The notes: generated by a model not told the origin, from the letters alone. Positions 38,766 to 49,607 are shown, counted from the first letter of the stretch. The stretch: 64,000 nucleotides of DNA from Gracilaria vermiculophylla (GCA_019155205.2 JAHNZQ020000016.1:1323876-1387875), one strand, 5' to 3'. Translations and numbers: made by a program.

Positions 38766-40271
38766 TCAGCTGCTATTGCTATCTCTTGGAGAATCAACAC
38801 TTGGAGAGTAGTTAAAATTAGTTGGCCGTCGCGCAGCTGGCATCGCGTTTTTGTCTCGTGCTGCGGGTTGGACTCTGACTGTATCGTTGATGGCATTCTC
38901 CTGTCCCACAGGCGCTTTAGCACCGTACTCATAACAAAGAGCCAAATGAACTCTCGAACTTCCATTCGTAACCCTTTCCATGGTTCGCACACGTAGCAGC
39001 CCTTCTTCATTCTCAAGTGGCAAAACTTGACCACTTGACAGGTCTGATAAGGTAGTATTTGCGGCGCCCAAATGAAGCTGTTGACTGCCCTCTCCCTGCG
39101 AAAATGCAATCGATATCCAACGTCGAGTCGCGCCAGCAAGCAACTTCTTCTCAGATAATTTTGCAACAGAAAATGTGTGGCATTCCCCTGCCGCAAGATT
39201 GGGAGACATTTCGGAGCCATAAAACTTTGCCCATGCGCCTTGGTCCATGTACGCACTTATTTCGAATGATACTCGACGCAAAGGTGCGGATGTTGTGTTT
39301 AACACTTCAACATCGACGTAAATCACGTCTTCTGCAATCTCACCTCCAAATGATGCTTCCAACCTGAAGGAACTTTCTCCATGTTCCAATGTTGCCTCCA
39401 AAAGTCTTAGTCCTCCGACCAGATCGCTTTCCGGTATGTTACTGAGTTTCAAAAAGAGGGGTCCGTTAGGGACCACCGTTTGTCTCAGCTGCTGAAGACT
39501 GAACACAGAAGATCCAAGAATCTTGTGCGCTTGACGGGTTGCCTTGTAATGAAGGAATTCGATTCGGAATGATCTTTTTTGATTCTCGTCAACCTTACTG
39601 CCATCCATTCGTATCATGGCTCCAATGTACTTCATCGGTTTTCTCGAGCAAGGGTCATTTGACAAGTTGGTCAAAATCTCAGATCTATATATGGGATTCC
39701 ATACTGTATGACCTTTTTTTTCCCAAGTATACAAGATAAAGTATATCCTGGCTTTCGAAAATGGCCAGCCGTTCTTCTTATTGACGCATATCTGCACGTT
39801 GAGAAGAACTTTTTCAATCTTTGGTGTGATCCAGCCAACTGACAACTCGGCAATATTCTTGGAAGGCGGTAACCCCTCAACATGCATTAACAACTTCTCA
39901 TCAGCAGCCATGCACAGATCTGTCAACGATAAGAGCAAACTTCCGATAGGATACATAGGCTTACTTTGATCCCAAAACAAGATTCGAACGATTGCATGTT
40001 GGTGCACTTCAAATTCATAGTCAAAAGCTTGAAGCTCGGGTTCTTGAAAATGGATTCGTATCTTTGCCAGTCGTCTCCAAGTGGCTTGTAGCATATCCAG
40101 TGTGGCAACCAGGAATTCATCGGAATTAAAACATGATGAGAAGTGAGGAAGCTTGAGCTTGAGACGGTATCGTGCTGGAGCGAATTTGTCTTGTTGGCTT
40201 TGCCTTAGGGTTTGCTCGAAATGAATGAGATTTTCTTTGATATTTCGAAGCTGCAGGTCGGTCAGCAACAT
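38766..40271 (-). CDS. C2-domain (copine-like) protein with arrestin-like C-terminal sandwich
   Basis: 501 aa with ATG at 40271, no intron. Residues ~30-290 look like two C2-type beta sandwiches. The second has a copine-C2B flavour (GWPFSKARIYFILYTWEK, VWNPIYRSE, FRIEFLHYKAT), but the acidic calcium-binding loops are poor, so calcium dependence is doubtful. No VWA domain follows, unlike copines. Instead comes another beta-rich module (VIYVDVEVLNTTSAPLRRVS, SFEISAYMDQGAW) reminiscent of an arrestin C-domain, then a polar tail. Membrane- or scaffold-associated role inferred. Converges with TRM1, 178 bp between stops. Confidence 0.55.
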   Translation of the reverse strand: MLLTDLQLRNIKENLIHFEQTLRQSQQDKFAPARYRLKLKLPHFSSCFNSDEFLVATLDMLQATWRRLAKIRIHFQEPELQAFDYEFEVHQHAIVRILFWDQSKPMYPIGSLLLSLTDLCMAADEKLLMHVEGLPPSKNIAELSVGWITPKIEKVLLNVQICVNKKNGWPFSKARIYFILYTWEKKGHTVWNPIYRSEILTNLSNDPCSRKPMKYIGAMIRMDGSKVDENQKRSFRIEFLHYKATRQAHKILGSSVFSLQQLRQTVVPNGPLFLKLSNIPESDLVGGLRLLEATLEHGESSFRLEASFGGEIAEDVIYVDVEVLNTTSAPLRRVSFEISAYMDQGAWAKFYGSEMSPNLAAGECHTFSVAKLSEKKLLAGATRRWISIAFSQGEGSQQLHLGAANTTLSDLSSGQVLPLENEEGLLRVRTMERVTNGSSRVHLALCYEYGAKAPVGQENAINDTVRVQPAARDKNAMPAARRPTNFNYSPSVDSPRDSNSS

Positions 40272-41730
40272 GGTGGGAAGCTTTGTAGCGTGGTAAACGG
40301 GGCTGCGGACTCACTCTTCAGGCGAGGGCGGTTGCCAAGAGCGGCTCGAGGGGTCCTGTTTGAGAGGCATGCTTAAGCGGCTGGGCCCATCGTATGACAA
40401 AAATGGCATGTCCATCTGTTGCACAACGTGCGCCACCAGAGCCAACCGACGGCTTTGCATCGAGTGCTCGAAACGTGTACCACTGGTACACTAACGGATT
40501 AAACCTTCCTCGTAACTGAAACTTTCGGTTCAAGATCATTTTGACAAGGAAGTAAAACTTCCCGCAGTGGCGAAGGTATCGAAGTATCTGTAATGTTAGA
40601 AACGGCATCAGGAACGCTTTGTTGCGTCAATAAAGATAATGTAGACAATCTACCCCCACTGAAGCTGTGCGATTTTTTTATTCAAGTAGTTGGTAGGACA
40701 CGGAAGATCGTCAAAGGAACGATCGGTTGAGCACTCAAAAACAGAGAACTTTATGTGCCCGGCCAATACCGTCGAAAGTGTCGGCCCGATATGAGTTCTT
40801 TTCTCTTTGTATGGTTGTCATACGGTTCCATGCCCGATGTGCTAGACCGCAGGTGCTTCCTCACCCACCTTATCGAACATATGAATAAATTAGAAGAGAG
40901 CCCATTCTCTCGCTGTCGAAGCGCTATCAAGCAATGGCTGTTATCAACACCATTTCTTTGAGATAGTCGTCAATGACCTTTCTGTGCAAACTTTCCCCAA
41001 TCACCATCATCGTCGTAATGACCGTTGCGGTAGTTGTCTCTAGATGCATGCGATATACAGGACCTGGTTTTACCAAATTGCGGTGCATTGCAACCTCTTC
41101 TCACCACGGTCAGCCAGATACAGGCCTGAGCAGACAGCAATCTGCCCCGCTTCTAAGCTTTAGAGTAATATTATCTGGGTCACCACAATCAATCGCCGTC
41201 TGGAATAAGCCACAATGTGAAAGATGTCTCTCTCTCATTAAACCAGACATAGACACAACCCCATTGGTGCCAGTTTACCTTTGTTGTGTCTCATGCAATC
41301 TCTGTCTCGAGAGCACCTCTATGTACTTCCCAAACATCTTGGATTTTTGACAAAAGAATATGTGTGTGCAATGTACAAATATGCACTGATATACACATTT
41401 ATCCACCTGATAAACAGGCTTTAATCTCCAATCTCATGTCGCCATTCATCGTGGGACGAAATATTGCAGTGACTTCAATATCCCTGCTCAGATTTTTTCA
41501 ATGGTTGTCGCAACTCATTCCCGCTTTGAAGATCACATGTCCAATATCGAGAGCGCAACGTAAAGTACCAGCTCAAACACACAGCTTTCAATAACCTTTT
41601 TATGAGACGCAAATGCAAAGAGACGTTTACAAAATAACACCATCACACTCAAGATCTATAGAAGTGTAGAGAGCAAAACGATAAGGGAACATGGTTTTGT
41701 TTCTAGTCATTGTTCAATTACCAGTGCTCA
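40272..41730. other. Intergenic with one weak membrane-protein frame
   Basis: The only frame worth noting is 40973-41350 (+, ATG, 125 codons), with a hydrophobic start (ITIIVVMTVAVVVS) and several Cys. There is no family match and no promoter-like context. Otherwise nothing seen. Confidence 0.25.
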
Positions 41731-44700
41731 TTATCCAAAGTGCGGACCAACCTTCCAAATGATCCTACGAGCTTCTTCGCTTCCACTGTCCAACCAATGT
41801 TGTAAAGGCTCTGGGCCCACCTGCATCCGTTCAGACGCAGTGACAGAGTCGCTTCCCGCATATCCATAAGGTGCTTTACCCTTTTTCTGTGTGTCGCGAG
41901 GATTGGGTCTCTCAGGACGGCTGGGTCTTTGAACGCGATTGGGTCTCGGGCGACGGCTGGGTCTCGGACGGCGGCTGGGTCTCGGACGGCGACTGGGTTT
42001 GGGTCGCGGGCTAGGCCTCGGCCGTCGGCTAGGCCTCGGCCGACGGCTAGGCCTCGGGGTACGTCTCGGGCCACGGCTCGGTCTTGGTGTGCGAGTTGGT
42101 GGTATCGGGGGTGCACTTGCACTCGGAGTGGCAGAAGTGCTCACACTAGGGCTTGGCGTGATTGAAGAGCTCGCGCTCGGCGATGGAGACGAACTCACAC
42201 TCGGACTCGGAGTTACTGATCCACTTGCGCTTGGAGTCAAGCTTGGTGTCATTGATGCGCTCACACTGGCGGATGGCGATGTTGAGACACTCGGGCTAGC
42301 CGTGGTAGATGCGCTTGCACTCGGTGTTGTAGACGGACTCACACTTGAGCTCGGACTGGTAGAAGCGCTGGCTGTTGGCGTGACCGACAAACTCACGCTC
42401 GGTGTTGCAGAGAGGCTCGTACTTGGGCTTGGAGATGTCGAAACACTCGGGCTCGGTGAAATTGAAGAGCTCATGGTCGGAGTTGCAGATGAACTTACGC
42501 TGGGCGTGGCCGAGGTGCTCATGCTTGCGCTTGGGCTTGTAGAAGCACTCGGACTTGGAGTAAGACTTGAGCTCATACTCGGCGTCACGGATGAACTCAC
42601 ACTTGCACTGGGAGACACTGAGGCTGTCGGGCTTGGTGAAGTTGAGGAGCTCATGCTGGGAGTTGCAGTCATGCTCACACTCGCACTTGGACTGGAAGTC
42701 ATTGACGGAGTCATGCTGGGCGATGCAGACGAAGTCATGCTCGGGGATGCCGACGAAGTCATGCTCGGAGATGCCGACGAAGTCATGCTCGGAGATGCAG
42801 ACGAAGTCATGCTCGGGGATGCAGACGAGGTCATGCTCGGAGATGCAGACGAAGTCATGCTTGGAGATGCAGATGAAGTCATGCTCGGAGATGCAGACGA
42901 AGTCATGCTCGGGGATGCAGACGAAGTCATGCTCGGGGATGCCGACGAAGTCATGCTCGGGGATGCAGACGAAGTCATGCTCGGGGATGCCGACGAAGTC
43001 ATGCTCGGAGATGCAGACGAAGTCATGCTCGGAGATGCAGACGAAGTCATGCTCGGGGATGCAGACGAGGTCATGCTCGGGGATGCCGACGAAGTCATGC
43101 TCGGAGATGCAGACGGACTCATGCTCGGAGATGCAGACGAGGTCATGCTCGGGGATGCAGACGGACTCATGCTTGGGGATGCCGACGAAGTCATGCTCGG
43201 GGATGCCGACGAAGTCATGCTCGGAGATGCAGACGAAGTCATGCTTGGGGATGCCGACGAAGTCATGCTCGGAGATGCAGACGAAGTCATGCTCGGGGAT
43301 GCAGACGGGATCATGCTTGGAGAAGCGGAAGAACTCATACTTGGTGCCACTGATGCCATCATGCTGATCGTTATCATCGGAGGTGACATGCTAGCACTTG
43401 GAGCCATCTCTTCCTCTGTCATCTCCGGTGACATTAAAAGATCTTTTTCATCAACTTCCTCTGTAGACTCAACTTCCTCTGTAGCGTCCACTTCCTCTGT
43501 AGACTCAACTTCCTCTGTAGCGTCCACTTCCTCTGTAGCGTCAACTTCCGCTGTAGCGTCAACTTCCGCTGTAGCGTCAACTTCCGCTGTAGCCTGTATT
43601 GCTCAAAAATAGAACGAAGATCAAGTTAGTTATTCATCTGCGGAGAAAACGAAGACTTTTCTTGGAAGAGGAACGATACCACTGTAACTTACAGGAATAG
43701 AATCCATGAATTCAGGTGTTTCTGACTCAATCGCCGCAAAGAAGATTGGGGAAGCGAAGGGTTCCGGGGTCATCACGCTCGATGCTTCTGGAGTTGGTGC
43801 ACCTTGCATAGTCGTCACTTCTGGCGTTGCAGATGGATTTTCCTCAGCAGTTGAAGCCCCAACTGTTTCAGAAACCATAGGCATCACGGAAGCGAGTGGA
43901 GTACTGGCCATTGTCGATGGTTGAGGTGAAGCCATAGTGAGAATGTCTCCAAAAGATTCATCAGGCGTAACAGTGGCGGATGGCATTGACATTTCCATTG
44001 TCGGTGCTACCGACAGACTGGGGGCAGAAGGTGCCGCTGTTACTTCTACAGTGCTGTCCGGTATGCCAGAGGCCGCTGATGCTTCCGGGGTTGGTGCACC
44101 TTGCATAGTCGTCATTTCTGGCGTTGCAGATGGATTTTCCTCAGCAGTTGAAGCCCCAACTGTTTCAGAAACCATTGGCATCATGGAAGCGAGTGGGGTA
44201 CTGGCCATTGTCGATGGCTGAGGTGAAGCCATAGTGAGAATGTCTCCAAAAGATTCATCAGGCGTAACAGCGGCGGACGGCATTGACATTTCCATTGTCG
44301 GTGCTACCGACAGACTGGGGGCAGAAGGTGCCGCTGTTACTTCTACAGTGCTGTCCGGTATGCCAGAGGCCGTTGATGCTTCTGGGGTTGATGCACCTTG
44401 CATAGTCGTCATTTCTGGCGTTGCAGATGGATTTTCCTCAGCGGTTGAAGCCCCAACTGTTTCAGAAACCATTGGCATCATGGAAGCGAGTGGGGTACTG
44501 GCCATTGTCGAAGGCTGAGGTGAAGCAAGCGAGAGAATGTCCGCAAGAGCTTCATCAGGCGTAGCAGTGGCGGATGGCATTGGCATTTCCATCGTCGGTG
44601 CTACAGACGAACCGAGAGCGAAAAATGCTCCTGTTTCTTCGGCATTGTTATCTGGTGTAGCAGAGGTGTCTGCAAACATTAAAGAACCGGAGACAAGTGG

Positions 44701-45402
44701 CACACCTGCTGTAGCCTCTCCAGACGGAAGTGGGGGGATCTCAGAAGACTGCGGCGAAGCCAATGGAGCCATCGTTTCCTGTATCGCCGGCATGGGAGAC
44801 GTAGGAGTATCAAGGACTGCTTCACCACTTGGAAGAGGAGAAGGGTTCTGTGAACTGGGTTCGGGTTCCGCTGTCAACGTCGGGAATACAACTGGAGAAT
44901 CTGCAACGTTCGTAAGTGCGGTAGCCATGGGAATAGGAGAAAAGTCTGGAGAAGGGGGTATCAGTATGGTGGCGGCCGCTTCGGCAGACATCGATATCGA
45001 TGGAGAAGCAATAGGTCCATCCTCCATGGTCATCCCCATTCCCGCGAGAGAAGTTGGGGACGCCAGAGGTGTCTCCACCGCTGTGTTCGATCCTGACGAT
45101 ATGCTTTCCATGTCGTTTACATCCAAAGCAGGCGATCCAGATGGGGTCATCGTGATTTCAGTGATCAAATCGGATAAACCACCCGAAGCAGCCGTGGGAT
45201 TCTCGCTCAGCGTTTCAGTAACATCGTCGAGTACATTGGTACTCTCCTGGCGAATTTTTGAAACACTTCTGTCATACTTTGTGGCATAAGAGTTGTCATA
45301 TGACCTCTTCCGCGGACCAAGAGCACCCTCTGTTTGTGTAGAAGCGGAGAAGAATAGGATGACCAGCAGCCAAAACTTGGGAAAGTAGGCATGATTATCC
45401 AT
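41731..45402 (-). CDS. Secreted mucin-like repeat protein (two exons)
   Basis: Exons 45402-43693 and 43593-41731, 1190 aa. Donor CCT/GTAAGT, a TAACTAAC branch site and acceptor AATACAG give a phase-0 joint. An N-terminal signal peptide (FWLLVILFFSASTQTEGALG) is followed by an acidic Ser/Thr/Pro region. Three 99-residue repeats sit at about 43780-44610 (units with SVAPTMEMSMPS and ASPQPSTMASTPLASMMPM). Exon 2 starts with EVDATEEVEST repeats, then about 26 copies of an 8-residue unit (SMTSSASP), more irregular S/T/P repeats, a basic RPSRRPRPSRRPRP stretch and a short non-repetitive end (GYAGSDSV). No membrane anchor. Likely an O-glycosylated wall, mucilage or adhesive protein (inference). Confidence 0.8.
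42700..43335 (-). repeat. 24-bp coding minisatellite
   Basis: About 26 head-to-tail 24-bp units (GGAGATGCAGACGAAGTCATGCTC on the plus strand is typical of the pattern in length and order), encoding the 8-residue SMTSSASP repeat on the minus strand. Units differ mainly at third positions and in rare Ser/Pro or Met/Ile swaps. Confidence 0.9.
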
Positions 45403-45504
45403 TATGAGCTCTGCGAGGGAAAAACAGCGGCTCGTTCTTCAGGGAGAAATGCCGATACTAAGTTGTGTGGAGAAGCAACAGGCGTGGGAGCATCTGAAAT
45501 TCGC

Positions 45505-45513
45505 TTATATAAG
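45505..45513 (-). promoter_or_regulatory. TATA box of the mucin-like gene
   Basis: TTATATAAG on the minus strand, about 105 bp before the ATG at 45402. Confidence 0.5.
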
Positions 45514-45895
45514 GAAATGGCAGCAATTAGGTATAGTAGGCGGTGCCAAAACATCGAGAAGGAACGATTCCGGAGCATGGGCTGACAGGCACGCTGTTCT
45601 GGTCCGCGACGTGTCCGTATAAGAACCATACTAGTCCAACAAACGAACGGGCTTCTACGTGACGAACTTGGGAGAAATAAATCACGGAGGATATAAAACT
45701 GACAATCGGTGTGAATGAGAATCTCACCACTTGTTCTGAAACCAGCCACACGCAAAGGTATGGAGTAGAAATTGAGGCTGAGCAACACGAACTTTCCGGA
45801 TATGCACCGTGAGAAAGGAATGAGTCATTTCCCAGGCGATATCATTTACATCTTCCTGAGCCATACACAGAACGTCGTGGCACGACATGCTGTTC

Positions 45896-46276
45896 TTAAA
45901 GAATAACTTCAGCCTTTGAGAATAAAGGCTCTTCAGCAGTCCATGTGATGGATATCACGTCGCTCCTCAACAGATTCTTAGCTGTCAGCAACTCGAAGTG
46001 GCTAGATGAACTTGAGAATGGCACTGCCAACATTTTCAAATATGCACATTCTACATTGTAAGTATAATGTATACTTCCAGCAGCAGCGCACCCACTGAAC
46101 ATTTTGCTCTTCATATACATCATGTTTCCGCTGTGATAACAATAAGGCTCCGATCTCCGCGACGAAATCCTGAAAAAAATGATCACCATTAAGCGAGCGG
46201 CGGGAATCCAGAAGGACTTGGCAAGGAGTATTTCACTTAAATCAGCGCATTGCTGACAACGGTACTTCACTGCCAT
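45896..46276 (-). CDS. Unassigned open frame
   Basis: From ATG 46276: MAVKYRCQQCADLSEILLAK, 126 codons, ending SKAEVIL. A strong acceptor-like site (TTTTTTTCAG) lies inside it near 46170, and another frame after that site also reads like protein (DFVAEIGALLLSQRKHDVYE). It may be a misread spliced gene or a relic. No family identified. Confidence 0.27.
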   Translation of the reverse strand: MAVKYRCQQCADLSEILLAKSFWIPAARLMVIIFFRISSRRSEPYCYHSGNMMYMKSKMFSGCAAAGSIHYTYNVECAYLKMLAVPFSSSSSHFELLTAKNLLRSDVISITWTAEEPLFSKAEVIL

Positions 46277-46299
46277 TTTCACCTGTCTCTAGCTAGACA

Positions 46300-47073
46300 A
46301 AGTCACTATGCTGTTCATCCTTAGATCAGCACTGCCATGTTAGAGCATTACATCATGTGGTTAAGAGTGCATCCCCGTGAGCTCAGTTTTTGTGTTCACT
46401 GATAAACTGGCCCAAGCATGGACTTCCCATTGAATTACACTGTGGCCCGTGAGGGCACGGGAGATAACCACAGCTGGCTTGAAACCTCAATGGCCATTTC
46501 CCAACCCCAAATAAAAGTGGCGTTTTGATCCGGATCTACGGGGTACGACTGAGGTATTGATTTTGATCTTGCACATACTGAGGATCATGTTCAGAATTGC
46601 TTTCGTTCGGCAAAGGATGTCTACTGCATGGAAGGTGTTTCCGTGAGGGTGTGCAGTTCACCACAGTCAATCATGTCCATCATTTCATATTGCTTCTAAA
46701 GCACCTTCTTACTCATTTTCATTGTGGGTCATAAGCAGGGATGCATACCAGGACAGGCGCTCGGCACGTCCACAGTGAGAGTCCTTATTAACTTTGTACC
46801 GCCGAACAGACCAGGAGAATGTTACGCATAATCAGCGGAAACCCCTATTCTTTCGGAAACGGTAGCGCTCCTTCCCGTTGATATAGAATCGTCAAACATC
46901 GACATCCTTTTCATGCTCTGTAGATTCACATTTAATATGATTTGATATAGCTTGCCGTTACAGTGATTGTATTGAAGTTACTGTATGTTTCTCTCACATG
47001 CTTTGATACGCATCGCATTCATACGCATCATGGTGAATCGACAACGTTTAAAACCGTCCAGGCTATCACACAA
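46300..47073. other. Intergenic, nothing recognised
   Basis: About 0.8 kb of AT-rich sequence with only very short frames. Confidence 0.3.
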
Positions 47074-47382
47074 TTAAGAAAGGTGTGAAGCGCATGTATT
47101 ACGTCGTGGAGAAACCAGCAGCACCACGAATATTACTAAGGTCATTTCATGCTTCCATGTGTATTTGAGTCCGTTTCTTTGTTTTATGCATAGCATTTCC
47201 TGAAATGCGACAAGGTGATTCATCGTTCTATTGAGCTTCTGGATGATTGGAACAAGTAATTCCATGATTTCAGCAGGAATGCTTGGTTTATCGAAACAGA
47301 CTCTGGTTTGAAACTTTTCGAGGTTGTGTATTTCATAACAAAACCCAACGGAACGTTCATGTCGCCGAAAGCTGTCATGGCT
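47074..47382 (-). CDS. p24/GOLD (TMED)-like exon, incomplete
   Basis: Exon-like frame beginning after an AAATAG acceptor at 47383-47385, 102 codons. It carries the end of a GOLD-type domain (ERSVGFCYEIHN, compare GVYKFCFDN), then a coiled segment ELLVPIIQKLNRTMNHLVAF and a hydrophobic TLVIFVVLLV, in the order of p24 cargo receptors that cycle between ER and Golgi. The usual cytosolic FF/KK tail is not seen; the frame ends shortly after the membrane span. Candidate N-terminal exons at 47390-47510 were not resolved. It may be a partial gene or a relic. Confidence 0.4.
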   Translation of the reverse strand, partial: SHDSFRRHERSVGFCYEIHNLEKFQTRVCFDKPSIPAEIMELLVPIIQKLNRTMNHLVAFQEMLCIKQRNGLKYTWKHEMTLVIFVVLLVSPRRNTCASHLS

Positions 47383-47654
47383 CTATTTTGGCATTTATGA
47401 GTTTTCTGAGCATAGTAATAAAGCTAGCATCATAACAGTAAGGGCGCATTTCTGTTGTATGAGACGTGTCTTTGATCTTCAGCACAGTTTTTACATGACA
47501 GCCGCCATCAGACATAGTTCAGTTCCACAAGCTATGAGTGATAATCATACAATACGGGATTTGTATGTAAGAAAAAGGCGGACAGCATTCCTTAGCACTA
47601 TGAGACGGCGAGCAAGTCTCAAAAGTGTACCCCGAAACGCCCAAGGATGAATCA

Positions 47655-47993
47655 ATGAAAGAAGTCATCGCGCAATGGCCGAGTAGGTTTGTGAGTCAGA
47701 GAAAGGGTTCGCTTTTCAGGCAGCCCTTCTCGTACTGGGCAATAAAACGGAGACCAACTCCCGGAGAGCAGGATATCGAGAAGACGGGGGGAGAATGCGA
47801 AGAAGGGGGATACGCAGAAAAGGATAAATCTGACCGGCCGCGCTGTTTCCCTGGCCTTTGTCGAGCCTTTGAAACTGCTTGCCTGACTTGCATTCTTGGT
47901 GGTGCTAGTTCTTTAGCACCCACCCTCACCTCCCGCTATAGCTCAAGCCTGGAAAAGATCTCCCTCAAAGCCGCGCGAATTGGTTGGCCTTAG
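47655..47993 (+). CDS. Unassigned small open frame
   Basis: 112 codons from ATG 47655. It is charged at the start, with CLTCILGGASSLAPTL near the end that could be a short membrane helix after a C-x-x-C. No family confirmed. Confidence 0.25.
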   Translation: MKEVIAQWPSRFVSQRKGSLFRQPFSYWAIKRRPTPGEQDIEKTGGECEEGGYAEKDKSDRPRCFPGLCRAFETACLTCILGGASSLAPTLTSRYSSSLEKISLKAARIGWP

Positions 47994-48278
47994 TGGAGTA
48001 AAGCCGATAGCCGAAAAGCCTGGCTATCTTTCCAGCAGCTCGAGAAAGCAACTCATCTAGGACGCTTCACCTTAACAAGATAAATGGACATGTTTGGGAA
48101 TTTGCGTTTACTCAAAAGACTTTTCAGAGTTTTTCTGTGCGCGGTTTTTCCTGTTTCTCAATTTTGGTAGACCTGTTTCAGATCCTCGTGCTTTCGCAGC
48201 GTTGGGTTGACAGCCAGAGCTGCGTTGCGCCTCGACCGAGAGCTCACTGGTTCTCCGACGGCGACTTGTTTCTCCAGC

Positions 48279-48560
48279 ATGACTGAAGGAGCTATCAATC
48301 GTCTCCTACCGTTCAGTGGCATTGGCATCGGATTCGGCGTCGGCGTCGGCTGCGGGGGGGTTGTCGGATGCGGCATAGGCGGCAAAGGTAAAGTGAATTC
48401 CTCCCCCACTCCATGCATCGATGAGACGCATGTACATCAGGCGAAGCAATCTGCAATCGGTTCCACCCGCATCTCCTCATTTGGCGCCCGATTTCTCCGA
48501 CAGGCTGAAACCGCTGTCGCTTTCACGCCACTCGCACGGTATTCTCACACCGCGGCTTGA
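48279..48560 (+). CDS. Glycine-zipper frame overlapping the CBM48 gene start (uncertain)
   Basis: From ATG 48279: MTEGAINRLLPFSGIGIGFG, continuing VGVGCGGVVGCGIGGKG, a pattern very like the TGD5-type protein at 49134. A GTAAAG donor follows the glycine run, but no acceptor joins it in phase to the CBM48 frame. The remaining frame runs to a stop at 48560 inside the CBM48 gene. Either a separate small gene with an unresolved 3' exon, or the true 5' exon of its neighbour. Confidence 0.35.
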   Translation: MTEGAINRLLPFSGIGIGFGVGVGCGGVVGCGIGGKGKVNSSPTPCIDETHVHQAKQSAIGSTRISSFGARFLRQAETAVAFTPLARYSHTAA

Positions 48561-49038
48561 GGTGTCGCACTCTCTGCCGTATCCCGACAGACAGCCCGGT
48601 CCCATCACCCCGCACGGGACGTATCGACTGAACGGGCCGCAAACAATGGACGCTCATGACCACTTTCTCACCAAAGCGCGACTTTTGCTTCAGAGCGAGA
48701 TTTGCAGCCGACCTTCATGGCGCATACGGCGGCTGGAAGAGGCTCTCGACAGAAACCCGTACAGAGTGAGGTTCACTTGGAAGGGAGCCGCTGAAGATTC
48801 AGTCCTGCTCACGGGTTCATTCAATGCGTGGGGCGCACCTATCGCTATGCACAAGAGACGTACCGCGGACGAGAAAGAGGTGGTGTGGGAGTGCGTGGTA
48901 CGCCTGTCGGTCGGTGAACACCGATACATGTACATTGTGGACGGACAAGTTCGAGTTGACAAACAGCGGCTGTGCGAATACGTCGGGGTCATTCCAGTTG
49001 CGAACAAGCTAATTGTAGAAGAGGCGGGAACGGGCTAA
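48421..49038 (+). CDS. CBM48/AMPK-beta-type glycogen-binding-domain protein
   Basis: 205 aa with ATG at 48421. N-terminal ~75 residues are basic and Ser/Pro-rich, possibly targeting sequence. Residues ~115-200 form one CBM48: RFTWKGAAEDSVLLTGSFNA, W at the sugar-contact position, HKRR, then VGEHRYMYIVDGQVRVDKQ and NKLIVEE. This matches the carbohydrate-binding module of AMPK beta and of starch-binding regulators. There is no C-terminal ASC domain, so it is not a complete AMPK beta subunit. A role in storage-glucan metabolism is inferred. It is followed 95 bp later by the TGD5-like gene on the same strand. Confidence 0.75.
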   Translation: MRRMYIRRSNLQSVPPASPHLAPDFSDRLKPLSLSRHSHGILTPRLEVSHSLPYPDRQPGPITPHGTYRLNGPQTMDAHDHFLTKARLLLQSEICSRPSWRIRRLEEALDRNPYRVRFTWKGAAEDSVLLTGSFNAWGAPIAMHKRRTADEKEVVWECVVRLSVGEHRYMYIVDGQVRVDKQRLCEYVGVIPVANKLIVEEAGTG

Positions 49039-49133
49039 CGGCGCAATGATATGCGATCAACCATCGACGAAGAACTTTTTACAAAACTATTACTAACAAT
49101 AATCACTTCCATCCGTTCTGCTTTTCCGAAACA

Positions 49134-49607
49134 ATGGCGGTCGATACCTTGTTATGTACATGTTTGGGCGACCACACAGAGTTTAAAGCCGCAAGAATCC
49201 CCGGTTTCGGATGGGTAAGTTGCCAAAACCGTCATCAAGCAAAGACTCACTGCGCAGGAAGAATAGATTTCAAGCGCGTCATCTAACAAGAAGACTCTCA
49301 TCACGTGGCGTCGAAAAACAAAAAAAAGGGAGTAGGATGTGGAGTGGGGTTCGGGTTTGGGTGGGGGCTGTTTCTATTCGGCATCGGCACACCGGTGTAT
49401 CGAGCCACAAAGCTGTTGGGCATTGAAACGCGTGAACTGGACAAAAAGGCCGAAGAGATCGACCGGGATCTGGCCGCCGGAAAACGGCCGTACGGTATGC
49501 TCCCGGAAGAGGTAGCGACGGACAACGAGACGATCAATAGCTTGATCAGAGCCATGATCATCAAGCGCGCGAAAATGCGACCCAATGGAGGAAAATTGGT
49601 GCAATGA
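49134..49607 (+). CDS. TGD5-like glycine-zipper protein
   Basis: Exons 49134-49214 and 49329-49607 (donor GTAAGT, CTAAC branch site, acceptor AAAAAAAG, phase 0), 119 aa. Splicing joins RIPGFGW to GVGCGVGFGFGWGLFLFGIG, creating one long Gly-x-Gly membrane-embedding segment. A helical charged tail follows (ETRELDKKAEEIDRDLAAGK). Small proteins of this layout include plant TGD5, which helps ER-to-plastid lipid transfer at the envelope. The family link is by pattern, not by a diagnostic motif. The gene ends 27 bp from the stop of the convergent TauE/SafE gene. Confidence 0.65.

Noticed and set aside
42700..43335. CRISPR-like regular repeats (also 32435-32800 and 35970-36350)
   Set aside because: There are no unique spacers; units are directly adjacent. 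The setting is eukaryotic and coding or minisatellite.
41939..43612. 557-codon plus-strand frame (MLGDADEV repeats)
   Set aside because: Antisense of the 24-bp coding repeat of the mucin-like gene. The sense strand has the signal peptide, intron signals and TATA box.
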